From Bacteroidota bacterium (GTDB lineage Bacteria > Bacteroidota > Bacteroidia > NS11-12g > UBA9320), in NCBI GenBank assembly GCA_003485825.1, contig DNHN01000272.1, positions 1 through 14,452 on the forward strand: a stretch of DNA of 14,452 bases, read 5' to 3'. The notes under the pieces are model-generated. The model made no database searches. It saw only the letters and a list, made by a program, of their open reading frames with translations, and had not been told where the DNA came from. How positions within the stretch are numbered: the first letter of the stretch is position 1; every line of letters starts with the position of its first letter. The translations under genes and the position numbers were made by a program. Below are positions 6,975-14,452 of the stretch, piece by piece.

Positions 6975-9900
6975 GTGCCTAGGATAATTAAATTTCTGGT
7001 CTTTCTATTTGGTATTCCATTATGTGGTTTAGCACAAACACATGATTGGGCATTTGATTTAAACGTAATAAGCGGAAGATCCCAAATTAGGTCTCAAGTG
7101 GTAGATGATAGTTCGAATGTATACATAGCAGGTGTTTTTCGAGGTTCGCTTGTTATAGGAACAGATACTTTTTCTTTTTCAGGCACAAGTCCGACTGATC
7201 AAACCATATTTTTAGCGAAGTACGATAAAGATGGAGATTACATTTGGGGGAAGTCTTTCACTTCAGCATCAAGTGCCAATATTATTGATATGGTTATTAA
7301 TTCTCAAAAAGAAATTATTCTTTTTGGGGATGGTCGAGGAGCGCTGTCTTTTGGGAGTACGTCATTCACAAGAAACAATTATGTTTTTGCCGCTTTTATG
7401 ACGACCTCTGGTTCATTTACCAGTGCAAAAGAGCTGGGTTATGGTTTTTATAGTGGTGCACGGCATATCGCTTTAGGTGAAAATGATGAAATTTACGTTT
7501 CCATGTACCTCAATGGGTTCGGAAGTGGCTGGCGAATAGTGGACGGTTCTGGTACTAAAAATGGTACTGGGTATGTAAATACCATTTCAAAGTTCAATAA
7601 AACGGCTACCAGTCTGGTTTGGAGTGTTGAGTATGATATTGCAGATATTGGTCTGATATATGATCTCGCGGTGGATAAAGACAATCAAGTGTACTTCCTC
7701 GGAAACATTACAGCGAACAAAACGGTATTGGGCTCGACTACTCCCGCTTCGAGCAGAACCAACTACCTAGTTTGGCTTGGTTCTAATGGCACTTATAAAG
7801 ATAAGGTCATAACTACATCTGTAGATGCCAAGCAAAGTAACCTATCGCAGATTGAGGTTATAGACAGCACCCGAATGTATATCGCTGGAAATTCCTTCAA
7901 TGATTCCTTGGGAATTGGTTCATCCAAGGTGTATAGTCTTACTGCGGATCCTAACAAGAGTTTTTTTTTCGTAGCAGAGTTGGTCGATTTTGATTCTATT
8001 TCCTGGTATCGAAGCACATCTCATAGACTGGCGTCATTTAATTTAAATGGTAAACTGAAAATAAGTGGCGACTTCTTATTTTTATCCATTTTACAAAATT
8101 CAAGTGGATTCTCATTCGGAGGTCTTTCTACGAGTGCTGCAGCACCTGCTGTGGTAAGTAAGCTAGATAGGCTTGGTAACGTGCTTTGGTTCTTACCGAT
8201 AAGCTCATCATCTCCGCCCTTGTTGTCGGCTATTGGAAAGCAAGATTTATTGTATTCAGGAGCCTTTTCAGGTACTATCAGTTTAAGTCCATTTTCATTT
8301 CGAAATACTGCCTCAATTCCAAAACCATTTATTGCGCGCACCGCAGATTACAGTATTACACGAGGAGAAGTTCTTGAAGGACCTTATTGTGCAGGAGATA
8401 GTATTCTTATACCATACGAGCGAGCAGGAGAGTTTGATACAGCTAATACATTCATTGCAGAACTAAGCGATGAAGCAGGTGATTTTTTTGGCCGGCAACG
8501 TGAATTGGGTAGATTGAAATATGATAAGGACTCTACCATCGTTGGTACATTGCCACTCTTTCAAGTGGCATCTTCAGATAAGTATCGCATAAGGATAACC
8601 TCTACCAACCCAGTAGTGCAAAGCTATTATAGGTTAGACACACTCAGCTTACTTATCTACAGTACTGACGATGCAGACCCTGGCCCAGATACCTCTGTTT
8701 GCTACGGTGATACTATCCAACTTTCCACCTTTGGTGGTACTATTTGGAGCTGGTCTCCAGCCTACAACATGTTAGATAGTACGGTTCGAGCACCCTTAAT
8801 CTTCCCGAGGGTAGATACTGTTTATCAAATTATTATAGGAGATAGTAGTGGCTGTGGAGCACCTGATACTGCAGATATTAGAGTGAGCATAAAGGCGAGT
8901 CCTGAGTTCATTTTCCAAAGTCAGTCGGATACCATAGGCTGTCGAGATAATCTAGTAAAACTGATAGCTGGCTTTGTTGGCGGGTCGGAAACCCACTACC
9001 TCCGATGGTTCAATAATGGCGGTTTGATACGAACTAAGGCTACAACAGATTTTTCTGATAGTATAGAGTTTAGACTAAGTGTGAATAGTAATATAATGGT
9101 GGTGTTGACGGATAGTTGCTCTTCTATACAAGATACTGCGTACTTTCTTATCAGAGTGCCAGAAAATGTGGTAATTGATAGTTTTCCTCCAGATACATTA
9201 GTGTGTAAAGGTGAATCTGTCGATTTTTTTACGTCAGCTAGTCATTTTTACCAGGATAGTATAAGCTATTTGTGGAGAATCGGGAACACCACCTTGGGTA
9301 CGGATTCCCTGCTTAACTTCCAAGCAAATGAAACTTCTCAAATAAGATTAGCGATCATTAATAGTTGTAATGCCCAAACGGTAAATTATTCGTTTCGAGT
9401 AACAACGCGACCAGAGCTAGCTACTAGTATTTCTAATATGTCGTCCCTAGACACCTTTTGTGCAACAGACAATATTGTCTATGCTGCAGAAGTGAGTGGC
9501 GGACTAAATCCCTCCTCGGTAACACCTCGTTGGATTATAAATACAGATACGGTTCTCTCAGATACCTTGAGACTCGAAGCAAGCACTTTATTAGATTCTT
9601 TTCCAACTACTTATGACTATGAAGTTTTAGCAATAGCAGACGATGGGTGTACTTCACCTTCAGACACGACGACATTCAGGTTCTATATTAGAGAACCACT
9701 CCAACTTGATTCACTCTCATCCATAGATACCTTGCTTTGCGATGGAGATGAAATAGAAGTGCGTGCATTTGCCTCCGCTGGATATGGTGTTTATGGGTAT
9801 CAATGGACTAGCGGTTCACAATCTTTTGGTACTTCTAGTTTAGCAATTTTAAATGTAGATAGCTTAGCAAAAGGATGGAATATGATCCAAGCTAGAGTGG

Positions 9901-11744
9901 AAGATGGCTGTGGAAGTGCAGATAGCTTGACTCTCGACGTCTTTGTGCCAAATGATCTTAACACTAATTTAGGAGATGATATCCAACTTTGCAATGGGCA
10001 AGAAAACGTGTTCACCTCTAGTTATAATGGAGGATTGAGCGAAGGTTATACCTTCCAATGGACAGTAGGAAGTGAGGTAGTCAGCACCACGGATAGTTTA
10101 TTGTTTAGTGGAATCAATCATTCCCTTTTTACTGATTCTAGCATTCAAGTAATATTTAATTTTGAAGATGGATGTATGAATGAGGTTTCAGACTCATTCA
10201 CTATTTCTGTTACGCCAAGAGTAGTAATTAGTTTTGATGCTGATTCAACACACCGCTTGCAAAACCAAGACACAACCATCTGCAGAGGTGAAGAGATATT
10301 GCTGAGCTATACCACCTTTTATAATGAAAATGAACGGGTGAATTGGTTGTTGGACGGTGTTGAAGTTGGCTTAGGTGAAAATTTCACCTTTGATGCAATT
10401 TATCAACAAGCAAAGTCAGACTATCTATTGCAAGTAGCTGTCTACGATAGTTGCTCGCAAAGTAGCGATACAGCTTCTATTCAGATTAGACTCAGAGACC
10501 CTCTCAGCCTTGCAGCACTAGCAGATACTGTGCTGTGTATTGGAAATAATGTGATGTACACGGCGGTTGCCAGCGGAGGTGTTTCTGCCAATTATGTATT
10601 TGAGTGGACGGATATGTTAACTGGAACAACGCTCAGCACTACTGAGGTTCTTTCGCTATCGGACGTATCTACTTCGCGAAATATACGATTGACCCTGAGC
10701 GATGGGTGTACAGTCGAAGATGACGCCGTTGATTTTGAAACAGTAGTTTTAGGTGCATTGGACGTACAGATTTCTACTTCTGATAGTTGTACCGATGTTC
10801 CAATAACGCTTTCAGCCGTAGGTACAGGGGGCCGTGTTGCTACCTACGATTATATGTGGTATGCTGACAATGAAGTATTGGCGAGTGGAAGTAGTGTAAC
10901 CGTAACTCCTAGTAGCATAACGGAATACAAAGTAGTATTCAAAGATGGATGCACGCTACAGCCCGATAGTGCGACAAAGCGTATTGGACCTAAGCCATCT
11001 TTTGAAATAGATGAGATAGAAGATGGATGCGAACCGCTAGAGATAACGTGGAACGCAACGGCACTTACTCCCGATACATATACTTTTACCCTCTTGGACA
11101 ATTCTGCAAGAACAGAGGAGAATCTTCAATCGACCTATGAGTACATGGCAGAAGACTACGATTTTTGGATAAAGGGCGAAGACGAGCTAGGGTGCATAGA
11201 TTCTGTCAGGTCTACATTTACCGTAAAGCCATTGCCTAATCCTGCGTTTAGTTGGTCTCCTGATTACCCAAGTTATAAGCAGCCAGAAGTCACATTTTTA
11301 GCACAAGCAGATAATGTCGAATATAGTTGGTTTAGAGATGGTGTTGTGGTAGGTAGCTCCAAATCATATAGCACTACTTTCGATGATATAGGTTTTTACA
11401 ATGTTAAATTAGCCGTAGAACTAGAGGGCTGCCAAGATTCGTTAACGAATACGGTAGAGTTCATTGATACCTATAAATGGCTAGACGTTAATTCTTTTAC
11501 CCCAAATAATGATGGTTTAAATGATGTTTATACCCCTTATTTAACTGGAGTAAGTATAGTGAGGTACGAAATATACAATCGGTGGGGTCAGCTAGTTTTC
11601 CAAGGGGATAAGGCTAATCCTGCTTGGGATGGTACTTTTTTAGGAAGTCCTGCTCAAGATGGAGTTTATACAGTCCTACTTTCTGTTCAAGACACAAAAA
11701 ATAGAAACTATTATTACCGCTCCTCGCTTCACTTATTAAGGTAG
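6975..11744 (+). CDS. Giant secreted modular protein with T9SS/gliding-motility C-terminal domain
   Basis: A 1589-residue surface or secreted protein, probably an adhesin or matrix protein. Residues 1-20 are a signal peptide (cleavage near CGLA/QT). Residues ~43-457 hold about seven repeats of the type NVYIAGVF...FLAKYDKDGDYIWGKSF, consistent with a beta-propeller. Residues ~470-563 form a Bacteroidota secreted module (YCAGDS, NTFIAELSDEAGDFF, KYRIRITSTNP). From 576 to 1407 come ten Ig-like modules, each with two cysteines, then a PKD-like module (~1425-1497). Residues ~1500-1589 are the gliding-motility-associated C-terminal domain: FTPNNDGLNDVY, YEIYNRWGQLVF, WDGTFLG, DGVYTVLL, ending HLLR; this directs export by the type IX system. 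No enzyme motif was found. GTG is the start: an in-frame TAA lies at 6927-6929 and no ATG intervenes. The frame is intact throughout. It appears to be a single-gene unit. Confidence 0.92.
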   Translation: MPRIIKFLVFLFGIPLCGLAQTHDWAFDLNVISGRSQIRSQVVDDSSNVYIAGVFRGSLVIGTDTFSFSGTSPTDQTIFLAKYDKDGDYIWGKSFTSASSANIIDMVINSQKEIILFGDGRGALSFGSTSFTRNNYVFAAFMTTSGSFTSAKELGYGFYSGARHIALGENDEIYVSMYLNGFGSGWRIVDGSGTKNGTGYVNTISKFNKTATSLVWSVEYDIADIGLIYDLAVDKDNQVYFLGNITANKTVLGSTTPASSRTNYLVWLGSNGTYKDKVITTSVDAKQSNLSQIEVIDSTRMYIAGNSFNDSLGIGSSKVYSLTADPNKSFFFVAELVDFDSISWYRSTSHRLASFNLNGKLKISGDFLFLSILQNSSGFSFGGLSTSAAAPAVVSKLDRLGNVLWFLPISSSSPPLLSAIGKQDLLYSGAFSGTISLSPFSFRNTASIPKPFIARTADYSITRGEVLEGPYCAGDSILIPYERAGEFDTANTFIAELSDEAGDFFGRQRELGRLKYDKDSTIVGTLPLFQVASSDKYRIRITSTNPVVQSYYRLDTLSLLIYSTDDADPGPDTSVCYGDTIQLSTFGGTIWSWSPAYNMLDSTVRAPLIFPRVDTVYQIIIGDSSGCGAPDTADIRVSIKASPEFIFQSQSDTIGCRDNLVKLIAGFVGGSETHYLRWFNNGGLIRTKATTDFSDSIEFRLSVNSNIMVVLTDSCSSIQDTAYFLIRVPENVVIDSFPPDTLVCKGESVDFFTSASHFYQDSISYLWRIGNTTLGTDSLLNFQANETSQIRLAIINSCNAQTVNYSFRVTTRPELATSISNMSSLDTFCATDNIVYAAEVSGGLNPSSVTPRWIINTDTVLSDTLRLEASTLLDSFPTTYDYEVLAIADDGCTSPSDTTTFRFYIREPLQLDSLSSIDTLLCDGDEIEVRAFASAGYGVYGYQWTSGSQSFGTSSLAILNVDSLAKGWNMIQARVEDGCGSADSLTLDVFVPNDLNTNLGDDIQLCNGQENVFTSSYNGGLSEGYTFQWTVGSEVVSTTDSLLFSGINHSLFTDSSIQVIFNFEDGCMNEVSDSFTISVTPRVVISFDADSTHRLQNQDTTICRGEEILLSYTTFYNENERVNWLLDGVEVGLGENFTFDAIYQQAKSDYLLQVAVYDSCSQSSDTASIQIRLRDPLSLAALADTVLCIGNNVMYTAVASGGVSANYVFEWTDMLTGTTLSTTEVLSLSDVSTSRNIRLTLSDGCTVEDDAVDFETVVLGALDVQISTSDSCTDVPITLSAVGTGGRVATYDYMWYADNEVLASGSSVTVTPSSITEYKVVFKDGCTLQPDSATKRIGPKPSFEIDEIEDGCEPLEITWNATALTPDTYTFTLLDNSARTEENLQSTYEYMAEDYDFWIKGEDELGCIDSVRSTFTVKPLPNPAFSWSPDYPSYKQPEVTFLAQADNVEYSWFRDGVVVGSSKSYSTTFDDIGFYNVKLAVELEGCQDSLTNTVEFIDTYKWLDVNSFTPNNDGLNDVYTPYLTGVSIVRYEIYNRWGQLVFQGDKANPAWDGTFLGSPAQDGVYTVLLSVQDTKNRNYYYRSSLHLLR
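7961..7969 (+). repeat. Nine-T homopolymer inside the large secreted protein gene
   Basis: A run of nine T within the coding frame (codons for residues 329-333, SFFFV) in the propeller-like region. It is long enough to slip occasionally in replication or transcription, and a one-base change would truncate the protein at about a fifth of its length. In the sequence as given the frame is open. Confidence 0.6.
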
Positions 11745-11885
11745 ACCTCAGTTCGTCTAGGCTGACTGATTTTCACAGAACATCTATAATAACAGCTTTT
11801 GTCTCTCTGCCTTTGGTGTATTAGCCATAGTATTCAACAAAAAGAAAACCTAGAAGAGAGTACACTCTGTAAATAGTAAAAAGAG

Positions 11886-12647
11886 TTAAGAACCGGCCTC
11901 TTTTTTCATGCGGTCAGCCAATTCTTCTCCGAGGTAGTTATCTATTAAAGAATGAGCTAAATAGATAATCGGAGTAAGTATCACCGCTACAAAAAACTTG
12001 TAGAAGTAATTGTTAAACCCTACGGCAAGAACCAATGCCCAGCTCCAATCCGCACCCAGTTTAAATGCTATAATGAGCACCACGAAGCTGTCTACAAACT
12101 GACTGACGAGCGTACTTCCCGTTGCTCTGAGCCATACCTTCTTTTCACCGGTAAGCTTTTTTAATTTATGAAAAACAGCTACATCGAGTATCTGTCCGAC
12201 TAAAAAAGCGACTAATGACCCTAGTATAATCCATAGTCCTTGACCAAATATTTTTGCAAATGCCAATTGAAAGTTTGGGACACCTTGATCTGCTGCACTT
12301 TCTACCCACCAATCTGCAGGCGAAAGATGAATGGCGGCATAGACCATCAAGAATGCAAAGGATATTAAACCTACCGCTAAATACGAAAGGAATTTTACAC
12401 CGCGGGTGCCATAATACTCGTTTATGATGTCAGTCATAACAAAGACTACAGGCCATAAAACTACACCTGCAGTTAGGTTAAAGCTCATCCGCTCACCGAA
12501 AAGCATATATTGAAATGGTTCTAAGCCTAAAGTACCTTCTAAAGAAAATATCTTAACACCAATAAACTCGGCAATGAGGGCATTTGCAATGAAAAATCCA
12601 CCTAGGATAAGGAAGAGTTTGTTTTCTTTTTTAGCTAAGATGTTCAT
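11886..12647 (-). CDS. yhhQ: Queuosine precursor transporter, YhhQ/VUT-1 family
   Basis: Inner-membrane transporter of 253 residues that, by family, imports queuosine precursors (preQ0/preQ1) for tRNA wobble-base modification. Family landmarks are GVVLWPVVFVMTDIINEYYG (61-80) with the conserved TDIINE, and RATGSTLVSQFVDSFVVL (174-191). About six hydrophobic segments are visible: ~11-31, 57-72, 86-107, 135-156, 180-197 and 203-233. The C-terminus is a short charged tail. E. coli YhhQ is about 220 residues; the extra length lies mainly in the N-terminal part, including the loop between the first two segments (FSLEGTLGLEPFQYMLFGER). The gene stands alone, divergent from the TPR gene across 81 bases. 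No queuosine biosynthesis gene is nearby and I see no preQ1 riboswitch in the short leader. Confidence 0.92.
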   Translation of the reverse strand: MNILAKKENKLFLILGGFFIANALIAEFIGVKIFSLEGTLGLEPFQYMLFGERMSFNLTAGVVLWPVVFVMTDIINEYYGTRGVKFLSYLAVGLISFAFLMVYAAIHLSPADWWVESAADQGVPNFQLAFAKIFGQGLWIILGSLVAFLVGQILDVAVFHKLKKLTGEKKVWLRATGSTLVSQFVDSFVVLIIAFKLGADWSWALVLAVGFNNYFYKFFVAVILTPIIYLAHSLIDNYLGEELADRMKKEAGS

Positions 12648-12678
12648 TTATGTATCTATTTTGACTGGCTTGTGGAAA

Positions 12679-12686
12679 CAAAGGCA
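12679..12686 (-). promoter_or_regulatory. Possible -7 box for yhhQ
   Basis: On the - strand the sequence reads TGCCTTTG, one mismatch from TAnnTTTG, ending 31 bases before the yhhQ ATG. It sits in the 81-base divergent gap shared with the TPR gene. No well-spaced -33 TTTG is obvious, so the call is weak. Confidence 0.25.
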
Positions 12687-12702
12687 CAAATATTGTATTT
12701 AG

Positions 12703-12710
12703 TAACTTTA
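12703..12710 (+). promoter_or_regulatory. Possible -7 box for the TPR gene
   Basis: TAACTTTA, the same octamer as before pntAA, lies 18 bases before the chosen ATG of the TPR gene. It is one base from the TAnnTTTG consensus. No convincing -33 partner at normal spacing was found. Confidence 0.25.
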
Positions 12711-12728
12711 ACATTGCAACAATATATA

Positions 12729-13733
12729 ATGAAGTTCGTTTTTAGTCTACTAATAGTCATAGGTTCTTATACAGCTATGGCACAGCAAGATGCCTTGAGT
12801 TTTTACAATTCAGGCATAGATAAATTTGAAGAGGGTAACATGCTTGGAGCCATTAAGGACTTCGATTCTGCTATAGTCAGAAACCCTAAGTTAGCCGAGG
12901 CCTATTGGGGTAGGGGAAGTGTTTTTGCACAACTTGAGCAACACAATAAAGCGTTAAAGGACCTCAATCAATGCATTCTTATAGATCCGGGAGTGGGTGA
13001 CGCATTCTATAACAGAGCGTATGTTTTTATGGCTCTCGGTGAGCAACAGAAAGCGTTGAATGATCTGAACATGTATATACTGCTCAATCCGAATGATATC
13101 AATGGCTATTTATCACGACTTGATATAGAAGTGAAAAACTCCATGCATCAAGAGGCCTTTGCCGACATGGAAAAGATAGCTACACTTGAGGCAAAAGGCC
13201 CTACCGAACTAATTCAAAGAGCCCGAGTGAAATACCTAATGAAAGACACTGTAGGCTCCATAGGTGATTTAGATGCGTGTATAAGTAAGTTGCCTACTTT
13301 TATGGATGCTTATTTTTTAAGGGGTAAATACCATTATGAATTTGGGGCATATAACCAAGCGCTTCAAGACCTAAATATTTATCTAATGGCCAACGACGAA
13401 GATCACGAAGCATTTGTAATGAGAGGTGAGTGCTATGCACGTCAGTCGGAGTATAGTTTAGCTGCAGATGATTATACTAAAGCTATCGCTGTGAAAACAG
13501 ATGATCCTACCTATTATTTTGATAGAGGGTTTTTCTACATTCAGCTAGAGGAATACAAGAAAGCACAAGTAGACTTTAAAAAAGCCATACTTTATATGCA
13601 CCCCGATACCAAGCTAACGTATTTTAATTTAGGCATAGCAGAATACCGACTGGGCAATAAAGAAGATGCGTGTAAATACTGGAAAAATGCTGGGGATGTA
13701 GGACTAGACTACCTGCTGAAGTACTGTCAGTAG
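12729..13733 (+). CDS. Secreted tetratricopeptide-repeat protein
   Basis: A 334-residue exported TPR protein. The start is the ATG of MKFVFSLLIVIGSYTAMAQQ, which gives a proper signal peptide (residues 1-19); a longer frame from a TTG at 12672 would bury it behind 19 extra residues and overlap the promoter region. After the signal the protein is almost entirely TPRs in an uninterrupted 34-residue register: units start at about 21, 55, 89, 123, 157, 191, 225, 259 and 293. Typical examples are AYWGRGSVFAQLEQHNKALK and TYYFDRGFFYIQLEEYKKAQ. The last unit ends with DACKYWKNAGDVGL and KYCQ, a two-Cys ending (C315, C333) seen in other Bacteroidota TPR proteins. TPRs bind protein partners; the partner is unknown. 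It is convergent with the glycosyltransferase, stops 14 bases apart. Confidence 0.88.
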   Translation: MKFVFSLLIVIGSYTAMAQQDALSFYNSGIDKFEEGNMLGAIKDFDSAIVRNPKLAEAYWGRGSVFAQLEQHNKALKDLNQCILIDPGVGDAFYNRAYVFMALGEQQKALNDLNMYILLNPNDINGYLSRLDIEVKNSMHQEAFADMEKIATLEAKGPTELIQRARVKYLMKDTVGSIGDLDACISKLPTFMDAYFLRGKYHYEFGAYNQALQDLNIYLMANDEDHEAFVMRGECYARQSEYSLAADDYTKAIAVKTDDPTYYFDRGFFYIQLEEYKKAQVDFKKAILYMHPDTKLTYFNLGIAEYRLGNKEDACKYWKNAGDVGLDYLLKYCQ

Positions 13734-13747
13734 TGAGTTCTAGGTTG

Positions 13748-14452
13748 CTATTTCTTTAATTCAAATATACCGAACTTACTCACGCCCCATTTTGCTAGGC
13801 GATACTGAATGGATACAAGCAATACGCCTAATCCATAAATAGAGCTACGCTTGAGATTAATCGAGCTGGCATCATCAAAATACTTCGTCGGACATGTCAC
13901 TTCACCGATTTCGAAACCGGCAAAGAAGACTTGAGCAGTCATCTGATTGTCAAAGACAAAGTCGTCTGAATTTTTCTCAATATCTATCTTGTCAAAGATG
14001 CGCGTATCGAAGGCTCTATAGCCAGTGTGGTATTCGCTTAGTTTTTGATTGATTAGTATGTTTTGGAATAACGTCAGGATTCTGTTGGCTACATATTTGT
14101 ACCAGGGCATTCCTCCTTTAAGTGCTCCTTTGCCCAATATACGGCTAGCATATACTGCAGGGAAAACTCCGTTTGCAATAATACTGCACATACTTTTTAC
14201 GAGCAGTGGAGTATACTGGTAGTCAGGGTGCACCATTATCACGATGTCTGCACCTATTTCAACTGCTTTATTGTAGCAGCTTTTTTGATTTCCTCCGTAT
14301 CCACGATTGTTATCGTGGACGATAACGTGATTCACACCTATGCGTTTGGCTAAACCTGCAGTATCATCCTTACTAGCATCATCTACTAATATGGTTTCAT
14401 CTACTATGTCAAAAGGAAGCTCTTTGTATGTTTTTTCGAGGGTTTTTGCAGC
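13748..14452 (-). CDS. Family 2 glycosyltransferase (dolichyl-phosphate-mannose synthase-like), N-terminus outside the window
   Basis: The - strand frame is open from the window edge to the stop, giving 234 residues and lacking perhaps the first 15-20. It is a GT-A fold family 2 enzyme that would transfer a sugar from a nucleotide donor, most like the DPM/DPG-synthase subgroup. Visible motifs are TILVDDASKDDTAGLAK near the N-terminus (donor-binding Asp residues), HDNNRGYGGNQKSCYNKAVE, and ADIVIMVHPDYQYTP, where HPD takes the place of the DxD metal-binding motif. Later come SRILGKGALKGGMPWYKY, SEYHTGYRAF (the acceptor/catalytic region) and VTCPTKYFDDASSI. The final ~40 residues are moderately hydrophobic (GLGVLLVSIQYRLAKWG) and may touch the membrane. 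The GTG at 14335 is internal, not the start. The acceptor, perhaps a lipid carrier or envelope glycan, cannot be told from sequence. Confidence 0.92.
   Translation of the reverse strand, partial: AAKTLEKTYKELPFDIVDETILVDDASKDDTAGLAKRIGVNHVIVHDNNRGYGGNQKSCYNKAVEIGADIVIMVHPDYQYTPLLVKSMCSIIANGVFPAVYASRILGKGALKGGMPWYKYVANRILTLFQNILINQKLSEYHTGYRAFDTRIFDKIDIEKNSDDFVFDNQMTAQVFFAGFEIGEVTCPTKYFDDASSINLKRSSIYGLGVLLVSIQYRLAKWGVSKFGIFELKK

Noticed and set aside
8700..11195. DNA-level tandem repeat or CRISPR-like array in the large gene
   Set aside because: The repeats exist only as diverged protein modules; I see no repeated DNA units with spacers.
11742..11759. TAGAC...GTCTA hairpin at the stop of the large secreted protein gene
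   Set aside because: Only five pairs and no T-run; likely chance.
11857..11868. AGAGTACACTCT palindrome after yhhQ
   Set aside because: The loop is too short and the stem too weak for a terminator; a T-rich stretch lies further on, on the - strand, but is not adjacent.
12672..12728. N-terminal extension of the TPR protein from a TTG
   Set aside because: It would place 19 residues ahead of a clear signal peptide and cover the likely promoter; the internal ATG is better.
14333..14335. GTG as the start of the glycosyltransferase
   Set aside because: The frame continues upstream to the window edge and encodes the conserved VDDAS donor-binding motif, so this codon is internal.

Overview
The window looks like a chromosomal segment of a Bacteroidota bacterium, probably an environmental or marine type. 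The supporting signs are a very large secreted protein ending in a type IX secretion / gliding-motility C-terminal domain, a DUF4159 protein next to rsmE, a four-helix-bundle protein of the 23S rRNA intervening-sequence family, almost no Shine-Dalgarno sequences, and upstream boxes resembling the Bacteroidota -7 element TAnnTTTG. No mobile element, CRISPR array, tRNA or rRNA was recognised. Nothing finer than phylum is claimed.

Left part (1-4566, all + strand): the C-terminal two thirds of dnaK, cut by the window edge, ends at a strong intrinsic terminator. The proton-translocating NAD(P)+ transhydrogenase follows in its three-gene form: pntAA (TTG start), pntAB and pntB, the last two overlapping at TAATG. 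A four-helix-bundle (IVP family) gene is wedged between pntAA and pntAB and bracketed by an inverted repeat. This is the most unusual arrangement in the window.

Middle part (4567-6974): a small outer-membrane beta-barrel protein lies on the - strand. A 324-base non-coding gap follows, then rsmE (GTG start) with a closely following DUF4159 secreted protein on the + strand. RsmE carries a low-complexity insert whose DNA resembles a degenerate interspersed repeat.

Right part (6975-14452): a 1589-residue secreted protein combines a signal peptide, about seven propeller-like repeats, ten two-cysteine Ig-like modules, a PKD-like module and a T9SS-type C-terminal domain. After it come a - strand queuosine-precursor transporter (yhhQ), a divergent secreted TPR protein of nine near-perfect 34-residue repeats, and the convergent 3' end of a family 2 glycosyltransferase running off the right edge.

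Most genes are housekeeping or envelope functions. The transhydrogenase genes act together as one membrane complex making NADPH from the proton gradient. The large adhesin-like protein, TPR protein, barrel protein and glycosyltransferase are all cell-envelope related but show no operon linkage to one another.
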